Below are positions 34,545-43,557 of a stretch of DNA of 64,000 nucleotides, piece by piece. The translations under genes were made by a program, and so were the position numbers. Each line of letters begins with the position of its first letter. Within the stretch, counting starts at the first letter, position 1. Under the pieces are notes generated by a model. It did not search any database, was not told the DNA's origin, and saw only the letters and a list, made by a program, of their open reading frames with translations. The DNA is from Stigmatella aurantiaca (GTDB lineage: Bacteria > Myxococcota > Myxococcia > Myxococcales > Myxococcaceae), in contig NZ_FOAP01000003.1 of NCBI RefSeq assembly GCF_900109545.1, forward strand, positions 186,001-250,000. Reading direction: 5' to 3'.

Positions 34545-37235
34545 ATGGAGGCACGAAAGAAACGGCGCTGGCCCTATGTGCTCGGAGGCATCTTCGCCGT
34601 CCTGGTGCTCGCGGTGGTCATCGTCCTGTGGCGGCTCGATGCCATCCTGCTCCAGCAGGCCCGCGCCCAGGCGGCCACCTACTCTCAGCTGCTCGGCCGG
34701 CCCATCCAGATCGGCGACATCTCCACCAAGCTCTTCCCCCACATCGGCGTGGACGTGGAGGACGTCTCCGTGGGCGCCGCCGAGGGCGAGGACATGCCCC
34801 TCGCCGAGGTGAAGGCCCTCGATGTCCGCGTGGCCGCCATGCCCCTGCTGCGCTCCAGCGGCAAGGACATCCAGGTGCTCAACGCCGAAGTCACCGGCCT
34901 CACCGTCAACGTCATCCGCCTGCCCGATGGCACCACCAACGTGCAGCGCCTCCAGGAGCGGCTCGCCAGCCAGCAGAAGCCCGAGGAGGAGGCCCCCGCC
35001 GAGGACGAGAAGCCCACGGACCTGTCCGGTGTGCGCGTGGACCGCGCCGCCCTCACCGATGGCACCATCCGCTTCGTGGACCGCTCCGGCGCCAAGGCCC
35101 AGGAGCTCGCCGTGTCCGACCTCGACATCGAGGTGAAGGACCTGCGCGTGGGCCAGCCCCTGGAGGTGAAGCTCGCCGCCGCCGTGCTCGCCCAGAAGCA
35201 GAACCTCTTCGCCACCCTGGCCGCCTCGCCGCTGCCCCCCACCCTGGTGCCCACCCCCGAGCGCCTCTCCCTCAAGGCCGAGGCGATTGATCTCGCCCCT
35301 CTGGGCCCCTTCCTTCCCCCCAGCGTGGGCTTCCAGGCCGGCACCCTGACGGCGGACTGGAAGGCCGAGCTGGGCGCCGCCATCCCCGGCGGCAAGGGCC
35401 CCACCCGGCTGGAGGGCGCCATCCGCGCCCTGGGCCTCCAGTTCGCGGGCGCCGAGGGCGGCAAGGCGCTCGACGTGGTACTCGACACGGACGTGAAGGC
35501 GGACCTCGCCGCCGGAGACCTGGCGCTCGACCGCTTCAAGCTCGACTTCGGCCCCGCCGGCATCGAGGGCAAGGGCCGCGTGAAAGGGATGCTCGGCGAC
35601 AGCCCCTCCGTGGAGGGCTTCGAGCTAACGAGCCATGACCTCGACCCGGCGGTGCTCTCCGACTACTACCCGCCGCTCAAGAAGATGCTGGGCGGCATGA
35701 TTGCCGGCCCCGTGGGCCTGTCCGTGAAGGGCAGCGGCACCCAGGAGGCCCAGGCGCTGGACGCGGAGGTGGACCTCACGCCGGTGCGGCTGCGCGTCCC
35801 CGCCCAGCTCAGCAAGGAGGCCGGTGCCCCCATGAAGCTCACCGCCCGCGTCACCGGCGCGGCGGCCAGCGGCGGCGCCCTGCGCTTCGATGCGAAGGCG
35901 AACCTCGCCGGCGTGGACATGCGCCCGGGCCTGGTGCTGAACAAGACGCCCGGCCAGCGGCTCGATGCCGCCGTGGCCGGCACCTACCAGCCCACGAAGG
36001 ACGGCATGAAGGTGGACATGCGCCAGCTCACGCTCAACGTGCTGGAGGACACGCTCACCGGCACCGCCTCCGCGGCGCTCGCGGGCCAGGGCAAGAAGCA
36101 GACAACCACGTTCGCCCTGGACATGAAGAGCCCGAAGATTGACGCGGACGCGCTGCTGCTGCCCGAGGAAGAGGTGGTGGCGCGCACCGGCGGCAAGGAG
36201 GAGCCCCCCTCCGACGACGCCACGCGCTTCAACGGCTACCGCGGGGACATGAAGTTCCAGGTGGGCGCCGTGCGCTACAGCGGGATGGACCTGTCCAACA
36301 TCGTGGCCCACGTCACCATGGTGGATGACCTCATCAAGGTGGAGAAGCTGACCGCGGGTGTCTATGGCGGCTCGGTGGTGGCCGACGGCACGCAGATGCG
36401 CCTGGGGCCCTTGCCCGAGCAGCGGCCCTTCGAGGCCAAGGTGAAGGTGCAGGCGGTGGAGATGGGCTCGGCGCTGTCCGCCTTCACCCCCAAGAAGGTG
36501 ATGACGGGCACCTTCAACGGAAACGTGGACGTGAAGGGCGTGGGCTACAACCCGGATCAGCTCAAGCAGACGCTCCTGGGCGCCATCAACGGCAACGTGG
36601 CCAATGGCTCGCTCCTGGGCCTGGACATCGTCTCGGCCGTCACCGAGCCGCTGGCCAAGGCGCTGCCCTTCGCGGCCAAGGCCCTGCGCAGCGGCGATGT
36701 CACCTCGCTGGGCGAGAACCTGCCCTTCGGCGTGGAGATCAAGAACGGCGTGGCGCAGCTCGACAAGCCCCTCACCTGGTCGCGCCCCGAGGGAACGATG
36801 AACTTCACCGGCGGCATCCGGCTGGATGGCGAGCTGGACCTGAACGGCACGGTGAACCTCACCCCGCAGACCATCAAGACGCTCACCCTCGGCAAGGCCA
36901 CGCCCACCGAGGCCATCCCCGTGACGCTGAACCTCACCGGGCCCGCGTGGAGCCCCAAGGTGACGGGCCTGGACGTGAAGCCCGCCGCCACGGCCATCGC
37001 CAAGCAGGCCTTGGGCGGCCTCGCCGGACAGCTCCTCGGGGACAAGGCCAAGCCGGTGCAGGACCTCGTTGCCGGCGGCCGCGAGGAGGCCGAGCGCCAG
37101 AAGCAGGCCCTGGAGCAGAAGGCCGCCGAGGAAAAGGCCAAGCTGGAGGCCGCCGCCCGCGCCAAGCAGGAGGAGGCCAAGAAGAAGGCTGAGGAAGAGG
37201 CCAAGAAGCGCCTGCGCGGCGTCTTCGGGAAGTAG
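34545..37235 (+). CDS. AsmA family inner-membrane-anchored protein
   Basis: An 896-residue protein starting MEARKKRRWPYVLGGIFAVLVLAVVIVLW, a single N-terminal anchor. LGRPIQIGDISTKLFPHIGVDVEDVSVG is the AsmA-type opening, and a long beta-rich region follows, ending with the AsmA-like VTLNLTGPAWSPKVTG. The last about 60 residues are an Ala/Lys/Glu coiled coil (EKAKLEAAARAKQEEAKKKA). AsmA-like proteins bridge the envelope and move or shield phospholipids; here the role is inferred from the family. AAGGAGG lies nine bases before the ATG. A terminator hairpin follows the stop. Confidence 0.88.
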   Translation: MEARKKRRWPYVLGGIFAVLVLAVVIVLWRLDAILLQQARAQAATYSQLLGRPIQIGDISTKLFPHIGVDVEDVSVGAAEGEDMPLAEVKALDVRVAAMPLLRSSGKDIQVLNAEVTGLTVNVIRLPDGTTNVQRLQERLASQQKPEEEAPAEDEKPTDLSGVRVDRAALTDGTIRFVDRSGAKAQELAVSDLDIEVKDLRVGQPLEVKLAAAVLAQKQNLFATLAASPLPPTLVPTPERLSLKAEAIDLAPLGPFLPPSVGFQAGTLTADWKAELGAAIPGGKGPTRLEGAIRALGLQFAGAEGGKALDVVLDTDVKADLAAGDLALDRFKLDFGPAGIEGKGRVKGMLGDSPSVEGFELTSHDLDPAVLSDYYPPLKKMLGGMIAGPVGLSVKGSGTQEAQALDAEVDLTPVRLRVPAQLSKEAGAPMKLTARVTGAAASGGALRFDAKANLAGVDMRPGLVLNKTPGQRLDAAVAGTYQPTKDGMKVDMRQLTLNVLEDTLTGTASAALAGQGKKQTTTFALDMKSPKIDADALLLPEEEVVARTGGKEEPPSDDATRFNGYRGDMKFQVGAVRYSGMDLSNIVAHVTMVDDLIKVEKLTAGVYGGSVVADGTQMRLGPLPEQRPFEAKVKVQAVEMGSALSAFTPKKVMTGTFNGNVDVKGVGYNPDQLKQTLLGAINGNVANGSLLGLDIVSAVTEPLAKALPFAAKALRSGDVTSLGENLPFGVEIKNGVAQLDKPLTWSRPEGTMNFTGGIRLDGELDLNGTVNLTPQTIKTLTLGKATPTEAIPVTLNLTGPAWSPKVTGLDVKPAATAIAKQALGGLAGQLLGDKAKPVQDLVAGGREEAERQKQALEQKAAEEKAKLEAAARAKQEEAKKKAEEEAKKRLRGVFGK

Positions 37236-37250
37236 CCTCTCCCATGTCCA

Positions 37251-37278
37251 CGCCCCCCTCCTTCCCGGAGCGGGGGCG
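37251..37278. terminator. Hairpin between convergent asmA-like and hxlR-like genes
   Basis: CGCCCCC-CTCC and GGAG-(C)-GGGGGCG form an 11-bp stem with one bulge and a five-base loop. It lies between the two stops, so it likely serves both directions; there is no T-tract. Confidence 0.55.
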
Positions 37279-37280
37279 GC

Positions 37281-37703
37281 TCAGGACGCCGGGCGGACCC
37301 GGGCGTAGACCTTCCGCAGCTGGGGCTCGTGCTCGAACGACCAGTCGCAGAGCGCCGCCAGCGGATGGCTCAGGCTCTTTCCAAACGCCGTCAGGCGGTA
37401 CTCCACCCGCGGGGGCACCTCGGGGAACACTTGCCGCTCCACCAGCTCGTTCTCCTCGAGCGCGCGCAAGGTCTGCGTCAGCATCTTCGGTGACACGCCC
37501 CGGATCTGCCGCTGCAGCTCGCTGTAGCGCTTCGTTCCCTGCATCAGCACGATGAGCACCAGCAGGGACCACTTGTCCGCCAGCAAGATGAGCGCCTGAT
37601 TCACGATACAGGTCTCATCGAACACGTCCTTCACGAGCATGCGCTCCAGCAGCCCCGTCACGAGCTGCTGCCGCGCCGCCTCGTCCGCTCTCTTTGCCGC
37701 CAT
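37281..37703 (-). CDS. HxlR-type winged-helix transcription regulator
   Basis: The 140-residue protein contains CIVNQALILLADKWSLLVLIVLMQGTKRYSELQRQIRGVSPKMLTQTLRALEENELVERQVFPEVPPRVEYRLTAFGKSL, a textbook HxlR domain, with the redox/electrophile-sensing Cys near its start. Such proteins repress adjacent redox genes until the Cys is modified. It is divergent from the SnoaL-like gene, with 100 bases between starts, and probably controls that pair. Length is slightly above average owing to about 25 N-terminal residues. Confidence 0.92.
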   Translation of the reverse strand: MAAKRADEAARQQLVTGLLERMLVKDVFDETCIVNQALILLADKWSLLVLIVLMQGTKRYSELQRQIRGVSPKMLTQTLRALEENELVERQVFPEVPPRVEYRLTAFGKSLSHPLAALCDWSFEHEPQLRKVYARVRPAS

Positions 37704-37803
37704 TACTTACCTCCAGGTACCTACTATACCAAAAGGTGCATACTTCCCAATGGGTAGTGAGGCCGTTACTTTGCTTCGTAACACCGCCGAAGAGGAGTGC
37801 CTC
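37704..37803. promoter_or_regulatory. Divergent promoter region with candidate HxlR operator
   Basis: The 100 bp are AT-richer than the flanks. They contain an AGGTACCT palindrome (37715-37722) and repeated TACT/TATACC motifs, and TACTAT and TATACC could serve as -10 boxes. Position between the regulator and its likely targets supports an operator; the exact site is not determinable by eye. Confidence 0.45.
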
Positions 37804-38271
37804 ATGCAGACGCCCCACCATTCCCAGAAGAACGGAAAAGCCGCTGAGCTGTTCGCCGCCCACCTCGCGCTCGTCATCAAGGACATGCCGGCGTGGCTGG
37901 AGCTGTTCGCCGAGAACGCCGTCATCGAGTTTCCCTATGCGCCTTCCGTGGGCACCCCGGCCCGGCTGGAGGGCAAGGCCGCCATCACCGCCTACGCGCA
38001 GGGCGTGCCCGCGATGATGCAGGACTTCGTCTTCTCGAACCTCCGGGTCTTCCCCACGCACGAGCCCCATGTGCTGTTCGCCGAGGTCCATGGCGAGGCC
38101 ACCATCTCGAGCACCGGGCTCCGGTACGTGCAGGACTACGTGATGCGCCTGGAGACGGATGGCGAGCGGATCATCCACTATCGCGAGTACTGGAACCCGG
38201 TCCCCGTCATCCAGGCCTTCGGCGGACACCAGGGCGTTGCCAACGCCTTCGAGGCGGGGGGGCGGTCATGA
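37804..38271 (+). CDS. SnoaL-like (NTF2-fold) protein
   Basis: The 155-residue protein has the cone-shaped NTF2/SnoaL pattern: ELFAAHLALVIKDMPAWLELFAENAVIEFPYAP, LEGKAAITAYAQGVP, and YVMRLETDGERIIHYREYWNPVPVIQAFGG. Related proteins are isomerases, polyketide cyclases or detoxifying enzymes. GAGGAG lies seven bases before the ATG at 37804. The stop overlaps the next ATG (ATGA), so it forms an operon with the NmrA-like gene. Repressed by the HxlR protein is the likely mode. Confidence 0.85.
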   Translation: MQTPHHSQKNGKAAELFAAHLALVIKDMPAWLELFAENAVIEFPYAPSVGTPARLEGKAAITAYAQGVPAMMQDFVFSNLRVFPTHEPHVLFAEVHGEATISSTGLRYVQDYVMRLETDGERIIHYREYWNPVPVIQAFGGHQGVANAFEAGGRS

Positions 38272-39155
38272 AGATCGTCATCACCGCCGCCTCCGGCAAC
38301 ATCGGGGCTCGCGTCGCGGAGCAGGTGATCGCGGCCGGCGCCGAGGCCGTGCTGCTCTCGCGCCAGCCCGCGAAGCTCTCGGCCCTGAGTGCCCGGGGCG
38401 CCCAGGTCCTCCCCGTCGCCAGTGACGATGCTGCCGGGCTCCTCTCGGCCGCGCAGGGCGCGGAGGCGCTGTTCTATCTGGCCCCGCCCAACACCGGCGC
38501 GGAGGATCTGCGCACCTGGTACCTCCAGACGGCCACGGCCGCCGCCCAGGCCGTCCGGGAGCACCGCATCCCGCGCGTGGTCTGCATCTCCTCCGTGGGG
38601 GCCAACGCAAACGCCTCGCTCGGCACGGTCTCCTTCGCCGCGGAGGTCGAGGAGATCTTCAACCGTGCCGCCCCGAACGTGCTGCACCTGCGCCCGGGCT
38701 ACTTCATGGAGAACTGCCTGGCCCAGGTGGACAGTCTCCGCCACGGCGTCCTGTCCTTTCCCTACGCGGAGGACCACGACATGCCGTGGATCAGCACGGA
38801 TGACATTGGCGATATGGCCGCGAAGTACCTGCTCGATGGAAGCTGGGCGGGCCACTGGACGCGGAACCTGCTCGGGCCGGAGAACCTGACCCTGGCGGAG
38901 GTGGCGGCCCTCCTCACCCGGGTGTCCGGCAAGCCCGTCCGGTATGAGCGGGTGTCCGAGGAGGCCTTGCAGCAGCAGCTCCGCGCCCAGGGCGTGAACC
39001 CCACCGTGCAGAAGCAGTTGGGGGACCTGTTCCGGGCGCTCGGAGATCCGCAGGGCATCTACGCGACGGCGCGCACGCCCGAGGCCTTCACGCCGACGAC
39101 GTTCGAGGCGTTCGCCCGGAACAAGCTGCTGCCCCTGCTGGCTACCGGGGGTTGA
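38268..39155 (+). CDS. NmrA/TMR-like NAD(P)-binding protein
   Basis: A 295-residue Rossmann protein starting MKIVITAASGNIGARVAEQVIAAGAEAVLL. VVCISSVGANANASLGTV and LRPGYFMENCLAQ are as in NmrA-family and quinone-oxidoreductase-like proteins, and the C-terminal part resembles YesF/azoreductase-like members. It may reduce or sense quinones and electrophiles together with the SnoaL-like protein. The 3' end overlaps the convergent erythromycin-esterase-like gene by 14 bases. Confidence 0.88.
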   Translation: MKIVITAASGNIGARVAEQVIAAGAEAVLLSRQPAKLSALSARGAQVLPVASDDAAGLLSAAQGAEALFYLAPPNTGAEDLRTWYLQTATAAAQAVREHRIPRVVCISSVGANANASLGTVSFAAEVEEIFNRAAPNVLHLRPGYFMENCLAQVDSLRHGVLSFPYAEDHDMPWISTDDIGDMAAKYLLDGSWAGHWTRNLLGPENLTLAEVAALLTRVSGKPVRYERVSEEALQQQLRAQGVNPTVQKQLGDLFRALGDPQGIYATARTPEAFTPTTFEAFARNKLLPLLATGG

Positions 39156-41013
39156 GCCGCGCCGCGGTGGTGCGCTCCACGAACAGCAGGCCGTCGTAGA
39201 GCCGCAGCGCGTGGATCTGCGCCAGGGAGGGATAGCCCCCATCCGAGTAGATGAAGCCGATGTCGTGGGCGCGCCGCGAGCGCCGCCACCACTCGTACGC
39301 CGGGCCCGTGCGTGGCAGGGCGCGGAGGTCCAGCGCGAACACGGGCCAGCCCGTGGCGGCCAGCGCGGCATCCAGCGTGTCCTCCGGCTCCGGCGGCACG
39401 GAGAAGGCCACCATGCCCTGGCGGCCCGGGGGCGGCTGGGGGTCCATGTTGAAGGCGAGGAACTCGCCCCGGTGAAAGGCCATCCCGAACACATATAAGG
39501 AGGGGCCGAGCGCGTCCGCCAGGTGCCGGCCCGCGGCGTGCTCCCGCCACTCGCCCGGGCCCCGCTGCACGTGCCCGTTGTGCGCCCACAGCACCGCCCG
39601 CGTGCCGGGCCCTTCGTGCTCCAAGGCCCAGAGCAGGTTCTCCGCCATCGCCCGGTCCCGCAGCTCCTCCTCTTCCTGGAGGACCTTGCCCACGAACTGG
39701 CGCAGCACGCGCACGCACTGGCGCGCCACCGCCCACTGCGCCGCGCTGGACTGGCGGATGTACCGGGCTTTCTCCGCCTCGAATCGCTGGGCCAGGGCGT
39801 CGAGGTGCGCCCTCGCCTCCTGCTGGCGCTCCGCCGGGAGCCGGTTGAAGCCAGACTTGGGCAGGGCCAGCCACCCGAGGGGTTCCTCGGCCTGCGCCGC
39901 CTGCGCCGCGTCCACCTCGGCCAGATAGGCTTTCACCCGCGCCACGGCCTTGGGCGAGAACTGCATGTCCACGCCGTAGAACTTCAGCTTCTTCGGGTGG
40001 GCGGGGTCTTCATTGTAGCGGCGCATCCATTGGAGGAGCGCCAGGACCTCCTCCGTGTTCCAGGCGGAACCGCTCAGGAGCCGCGCGGGGTCTCCCCGGC
40101 CGTCGAGCACGTAGTCATTGAAGGCGAGCCCTTCGGCGAAGTTCTCCTCCAGGGCGAAGACGGTGAAGCCCAGCTCCGTCACCAGGAACTCCAGCATGCG
40201 GTGCTTGAGCTGGAAGAACTCCCGCGTGCCGTGCGTGGCCTCCCCCAGCGCCACCACGCGCGTGTCCTTCAGCACCAGCTTCAGCGGCGCCAGGTCCTCC
40301 AGCCCCTGCCCCGTCTCCACCGACTTCAGCGGCACCCCGGTCTGTTTCATCCACGCCACGGCCGCCCGCGCCATGGACGCGTCCGCCGCCCGCTCCATGC
40401 GCACCGTGACGGGCTCGCCCCTCTGGGGCACCCGCTGCATCACCGTCGAGAAGCCGGGCGCGGAGGCGATGACGCTGTGGGCCCCCTCCGCGCTCCTCAC
40501 CTGGAAGCGGCCCTCCGCTGAGGCTTCGAGCAGCGTGACGTCGTCGAAGGGCATCCCCGCGCGGACGATGCGCAAGGCAGCCCCGGGCAGGGGCGTGCCG
40601 GCCTCGTCCACCACGGTGCCCTCCAGCAGCCCGGGTGAGGCGCTCTCCGCCCGGAGCTCCAGGGGCTTCACGGGCTGGCCTGCCTCCACCTTCAGCGTCT
40701 CGCCCACGGCGAAGAGCCCATCAGGGGTGATGCCGGCGAGGCCGTACTCCCCCGGCGGGAGCGAAGGCACCTCGAAGCGGCCCCCGGCCCCCGAGGTGAC
40801 GCGCGCCACGGGCGCATCCGAGCGCACATCCCAGGACGGCACGCGTGGAATCACGGTGATCCGCGTCCCCGGAAGGGGAGCCCCTTGCGCGTCCAGCACC
40901 TGGCCCGGCAGCCCCGCCCGCGCCGGGGCGGTGACGGGAGGAGGTCCGGAATCGGAGCGGGCCGAGGCACACCCCAGGCCCAGCGCGAGCAACCACCACG
41001 GACGAAAGCGCAT
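39142..41013 (-). CDS. Erythromycin esterase-like lipoprotein with carboxypeptidase-regulatory domains
   Basis: From ATG 41013 the protein has 623 residues with lipobox WWLLALGLGC. Two carboxypeptidase-regulatory (CarboxypepD_reg) beta domains follow: LPGQVLDAQGAPLPGTRITV and LEGTVVDEAGTPLPGAALRI. The erythromycin-esterase (EreA/SucC-like) catalytic domain has VALGEATHGTREFFQLKHRMLEFLV (the conserved GExxHG motif), FALEENFAEG, and VLWAHNGHVQRG with the catalytic His. Substrate is unknown, as most members do not hydrolyse macrolides. An ATG at 41040 is an alternative start. Confidence 0.9.
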   Translation of the reverse strand: MRFRPWWLLALGLGCASARSDSGPPPVTAPARAGLPGQVLDAQGAPLPGTRITVIPRVPSWDVRSDAPVARVTSGAGGRFEVPSLPPGEYGLAGITPDGLFAVGETLKVEAGQPVKPLELRAESASPGLLEGTVVDEAGTPLPGAALRIVRAGMPFDDVTLLEASAEGRFQVRSAEGAHSVIASAPGFSTVMQRVPQRGEPVTVRMERAADASMARAAVAWMKQTGVPLKSVETGQGLEDLAPLKLVLKDTRVVALGEATHGTREFFQLKHRMLEFLVTELGFTVFALEENFAEGLAFNDYVLDGRGDPARLLSGSAWNTEEVLALLQWMRRYNEDPAHPKKLKFYGVDMQFSPKAVARVKAYLAEVDAAQAAQAEEPLGWLALPKSGFNRLPAERQQEARAHLDALAQRFEAEKARYIRQSSAAQWAVARQCVRVLRQFVGKVLQEEEELRDRAMAENLLWALEHEGPGTRAVLWAHNGHVQRGPGEWREHAAGRHLADALGPSLYVFGMAFHRGEFLAFNMDPQPPPGRQGMVAFSVPPEPEDTLDAALAATGWPVFALDLRALPRTGPAYEWWRRSRRAHDIGFIYSDGGYPSLAQIHALRLYDGLLFVERTTAARLNPR

Positions 41014-41151
41014 CTGTGAAGTCCCGGAGCGTGTTCCCATGAAGCATACGGGCAAGCTCCTTTTTTCTGGAGGCAGCCTGGTTCCTGGCGAGAATGAACC
41101 GGACGCGCCCATGCCCGCCTTGCTCCCCCAGCCCGCCGCAGGAGGCCGCCC

Positions 41152-42153
41152 ATGAGGCCCGCTCGTCTTCGCTCACGAAAGCCCACGCTCACGGCGATCG
41201 AGCTCTGCGCCGGCGCGGGAGGACAAGCCATCGGCCTGGACCTGGCCGGCTTCGAGCACGTGGCCGCCGTGGAGATCGACGCGCACGCCTGCGCCACCTT
41301 GCGGCTGAACCGGCCCCAGTGGCGCGTGCTGGAGGAGGACCTGCGGAGCTTCTCCGGGACATCCTTCCGGGGGGTGGACCTGCTCGCCGGAGGCGTGCCC
41401 TGTCCTCCCTTCTCCATCGCCGGCAAGCAGCTGGGGGCCGACGATGAGCGCGACCTGTTCCCCGAGGCCCTGCGCCTGGTGGAGGAGATCCGCCCCGCGG
41501 CGGTGATGCTGGAGAATGTCCGGGGGCTCGCGGCGGAGCGCTTCGCGGACTACCGCGCGTCCGTCCTCGGCCGGCTGGAGCGGCTCGGCTACGTGGCCGC
41601 GTGGCGGGTGCTGAACGCCTCGGACTACGGCGTCCCCCAGCTTCGTCCCCGCTTCATCCTCGTCGCGCTCCGGCCGTCCGCCGCGGAGCACTTCGCCTGG
41701 CCCAAGCCCCACCGCGAGGTGCCCACCGTGGGCCATGCCATCGGAGACCTCATGGCATCCGCGGGCTGGCCAGGGGCCCCGGCCTGGGTGGCGGGCGCGC
41801 AGGCCCTGGCGCCCACCATCGTGGGCGGCTCGAAGAAGCACGGGGGCCCGGATCTCGGTCCCACCCGGGCGCGGCTCGAATGGGCCCGGCTGGGCGTCGA
41901 TGGGCTGGGCATCGCCAACGCGCCGCCGGATGCCGCGTTCCCCGTGAGCCAGAAGCCCAAGCTGACGGTGCCCATGGTCGCGCGGATCCAGGGGTTTCCG
42001 GACACATGGACGCTGTCCGGGGGGAAGACGGCCGCCTACCGCCAGGTGGGCAACGCGTTTCCGCCCCCCGTGGCGTACGCGGTCGGGGTGTCCATCCGCA
42101 AGGCGCTGCTGAAGTCCCTGGCCGAGGTGCCCGCGCAGTTGCGGCTCGCGTAG
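41152..42153 (+). CDS. C5 DNA cytosine methyltransferase
   Basis: The 333-residue enzyme has motif I (IELCAGAGGQAIGLDLAGF), motif IV (GGVPCPPFSIAGKQLG with the catalytic PC), motif VI (VMLENVRG), motif VIII (QLRPRFILVAL), and motifs IX/X (RIQGFPDTW, YRQVGNAFPPPVAYAVG). It methylates C5 of cytosine in an unknown site. AGGAGG lies six bases before the ATG. A vsr gene follows after seven bases and no endonuclease gene is present, so this looks like a solitary Dcm-like unit, probably protective or regulatory. Confidence 0.95.
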   Translation: MRPARLRSRKPTLTAIELCAGAGGQAIGLDLAGFEHVAAVEIDAHACATLRLNRPQWRVLEEDLRSFSGTSFRGVDLLAGGVPCPPFSIAGKQLGADDERDLFPEALRLVEEIRPAAVMLENVRGLAAERFADYRASVLGRLERLGYVAAWRVLNASDYGVPQLRPRFILVALRPSAAEHFAWPKPHREVPTVGHAIGDLMASAGWPGAPAWVAGAQALAPTIVGGSKKHGGPDLGPTRARLEWARLGVDGLGIANAPPDAAFPVSQKPKLTVPMVARIQGFPDTWTLSGGKTAAYRQVGNAFPPPVAYAVGVSIRKALLKSLAEVPAQLRLA

Positions 42154-42160
42154 CCACGCC

Positions 42161-42589
42161 ATGGCGGACACGCTCTCCCGGGCCGCGCGCAGCGAGAACA
42201 TGCGGCGCATCCGCGCCAAGGACACCGTGCCGGAGCTGGCCGTGCGCCGGGCCCTGCACCGCATGGGCTTGCGCTTCCGGCTTCACGCGAGCGAGCTGCC
42301 CGGCAAGCCGGACCTGGTGCTGCGCCGGCACCAGGCCGTGGTGTTGATCCACGGCTGCTTCTGGCACCAGCACCGGCGCTGTGTGGATGGCCACGTCCCG
42401 AAGACGAACCTGTCCTACTGGCAAGCCAAGCTCGAGCGGAACGTCCTCCGGGACCGCCGCAACCGCCGCAAGCTCGCGCAGCTCGGCTTTCGCGTGCTCG
42501 TCATCTGGGAATGCGAGGCCCAGCACCCTGCTGTCCTGGAGAAGAAACTGCGCCGCTTCTTCCCCCCGCCCGAGCCTGGGGCCCCCTGA
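42161..42589 (+). CDS. vsr: Very short patch repair (Vsr) endonuclease
   Basis: The 142-residue protein begins MADTLSRAARSENMRRIRAKDTVPELAVRRALHRMGLRFRLH, then PGKPDLVLRRHQAVVLIHGCFWHQHRRC (catalytic Asp, zinc His/Cys), all diagnostic of Vsr. It nicks T:G mismatches that arise from deamination of 5-methylcytosine and is normally paired with a cytosine methyltransferase, as here. Length is standard. Co-transcription with the methyltransferase is likely. Confidence 0.95.
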   Translation: MADTLSRAARSENMRRIRAKDTVPELAVRRALHRMGLRFRLHASELPGKPDLVLRRHQAVVLIHGCFWHQHRRCVDGHVPKTNLSYWQAKLERNVLRDRRNRRKLAQLGFRVLVIWECEAQHPAVLEKKLRRFFPPPEPGAP

Positions 42590-42632
42590 TTTCGGGTTGC
42601 CCAGGACAGGACCCCGGCAGATAACCAGGGAC

Positions 42633-43334
42633 ATGACCGCTCCCGCCCTGTCCCGTGTCGCCTCGCCTCGCTTTGCTTCCTTCTTGCTGCTCGGTGTCAC
42701 GCTCGCCGCCTGGATGACCGGCTGCGGGGATGATGAGGATGGGCAGCTTCCCAGGCCCATCGCCATCGCCGACGCCCGGGGCCGCGCCAATGGCGACGAG
42801 GTGACGATTCAGGGCTACGTCACGGTTCCCCCCGGCGCCTTCAACTCGGGCACGGAGGAGAATGGCTTCGCCATCCAGGATGAGACCGGCGGCATCTATG
42901 TGCAGCTCGACCAGAAGCTGAACTTCGGTCTGGGCACGCGAGTGCGCGTCCAGGGCACGCTGGCTGAGCAGAACAAGCAGCGCGTCCTGAAGAGCCAGCC
43001 CTCGGAGATCGAACAGGTCCAGGGCACCCAGACGGTGACGCCCCGCGCGGTGCTCACCGGCGATGTCGCCGAGGCCCTGGAGGGCCGGCTCGTGCAGGTG
43101 ACCGGCAGCGTCACCCGTACCTTCCAGGACGACTCGCCCCACGGCTACGAGCTCTACATCAACGATGGCTCGGGCGAGGTGCAGGTCTACGTGTACCTCA
43201 CCACGGGCTTCGACCGGGCCACCCTGGAGGCGCTCACCGCCGGCCAGCGCATCACCGTGGTGGGCTTCGCCGCCCAGTACGAGTCCCAGTACGAGGTCCT
43301 CCCCCGGCAGCCCTCGGACCTGACGCTCAACTGA
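42633..43334 (+). CDS. Lipoprotein with OB-fold nucleic-acid/carbohydrate-binding-like domain
   Basis: The 233-residue protein has a signal FLLLGVTLAAWMTGC with lipobox MTGC. The rest resembles paired OB-fold repeats of the type found before exonuclease-endonuclease-phosphatase domains: VTIQGYVTVPPGAFNSGTEENGFAIQDETGGIYVQLD and GRLVQVTGSVT...YELYINDGSGEVQVYV. No catalytic domain follows. Start ATG 42633. It is a probable surface-exposed binding lipoprotein. Confidence 0.75.
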   Translation: MTAPALSRVASPRFASFLLLGVTLAAWMTGCGDDEDGQLPRPIAIADARGRANGDEVTIQGYVTVPPGAFNSGTEENGFAIQDETGGIYVQLDQKLNFGLGTRVRVQGTLAEQNKQRVLKSQPSEIEQVQGTQTVTPRAVLTGDVAEALEGRLVQVTGSVTRTFQDDSPHGYELYINDGSGEVQVYVYLTTGFDRATLEALTAGQRITVVGFAAQYESQYEVLPRQPSDLTLN

Positions 43335-43557
43335 GCCCAGGCCCCCTGGTGACAGCACTCATCAGTGGTGACTCGGCTTTCCCTGCTCCCAGGTGAGCCC
43401 CGTCACCACCCTGGCTGCCGGAAGCACACCTTCGGGACGTAACTCCTTGAGAAGACAGGGTTTGGGCAGGCCTCAGGGCCTGGCACGCACGCTGCAATGA
43501 AGCCTTCCCGTCAAGGCTTCCTCCTTCCAACCTCTTCTCTTCCTTCCGGAGCACGTC
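43335..43557. promoter_or_regulatory. Upstream region of the repeat protein with sigma-54 promoter at 43481-43496
   Basis: TGGCACGCACGCTGCA fits the sigma-54 consensus TGGCACG-N4-TTGCA with one mismatch and the exact 12-base GG-to-GC spacing. It would start transcription about 50 bases before the repeat-protein ATG. Sigma-54 promoters need enhancer-binding proteins, which myxobacteria use heavily. No gene is seen in the rest of the gap. Confidence 0.7.

Noticed and set aside
34545-35600. Long frames opposite the asmA-like gene
   Set aside because: Shadows of the high-GC coding frame with no start site or domain.
41152-42589. A complete type II restriction-modification system
   Set aside because: Methyltransferase and Vsr only; neighbouring genes are lipoproteins and an esterase-like enzyme.
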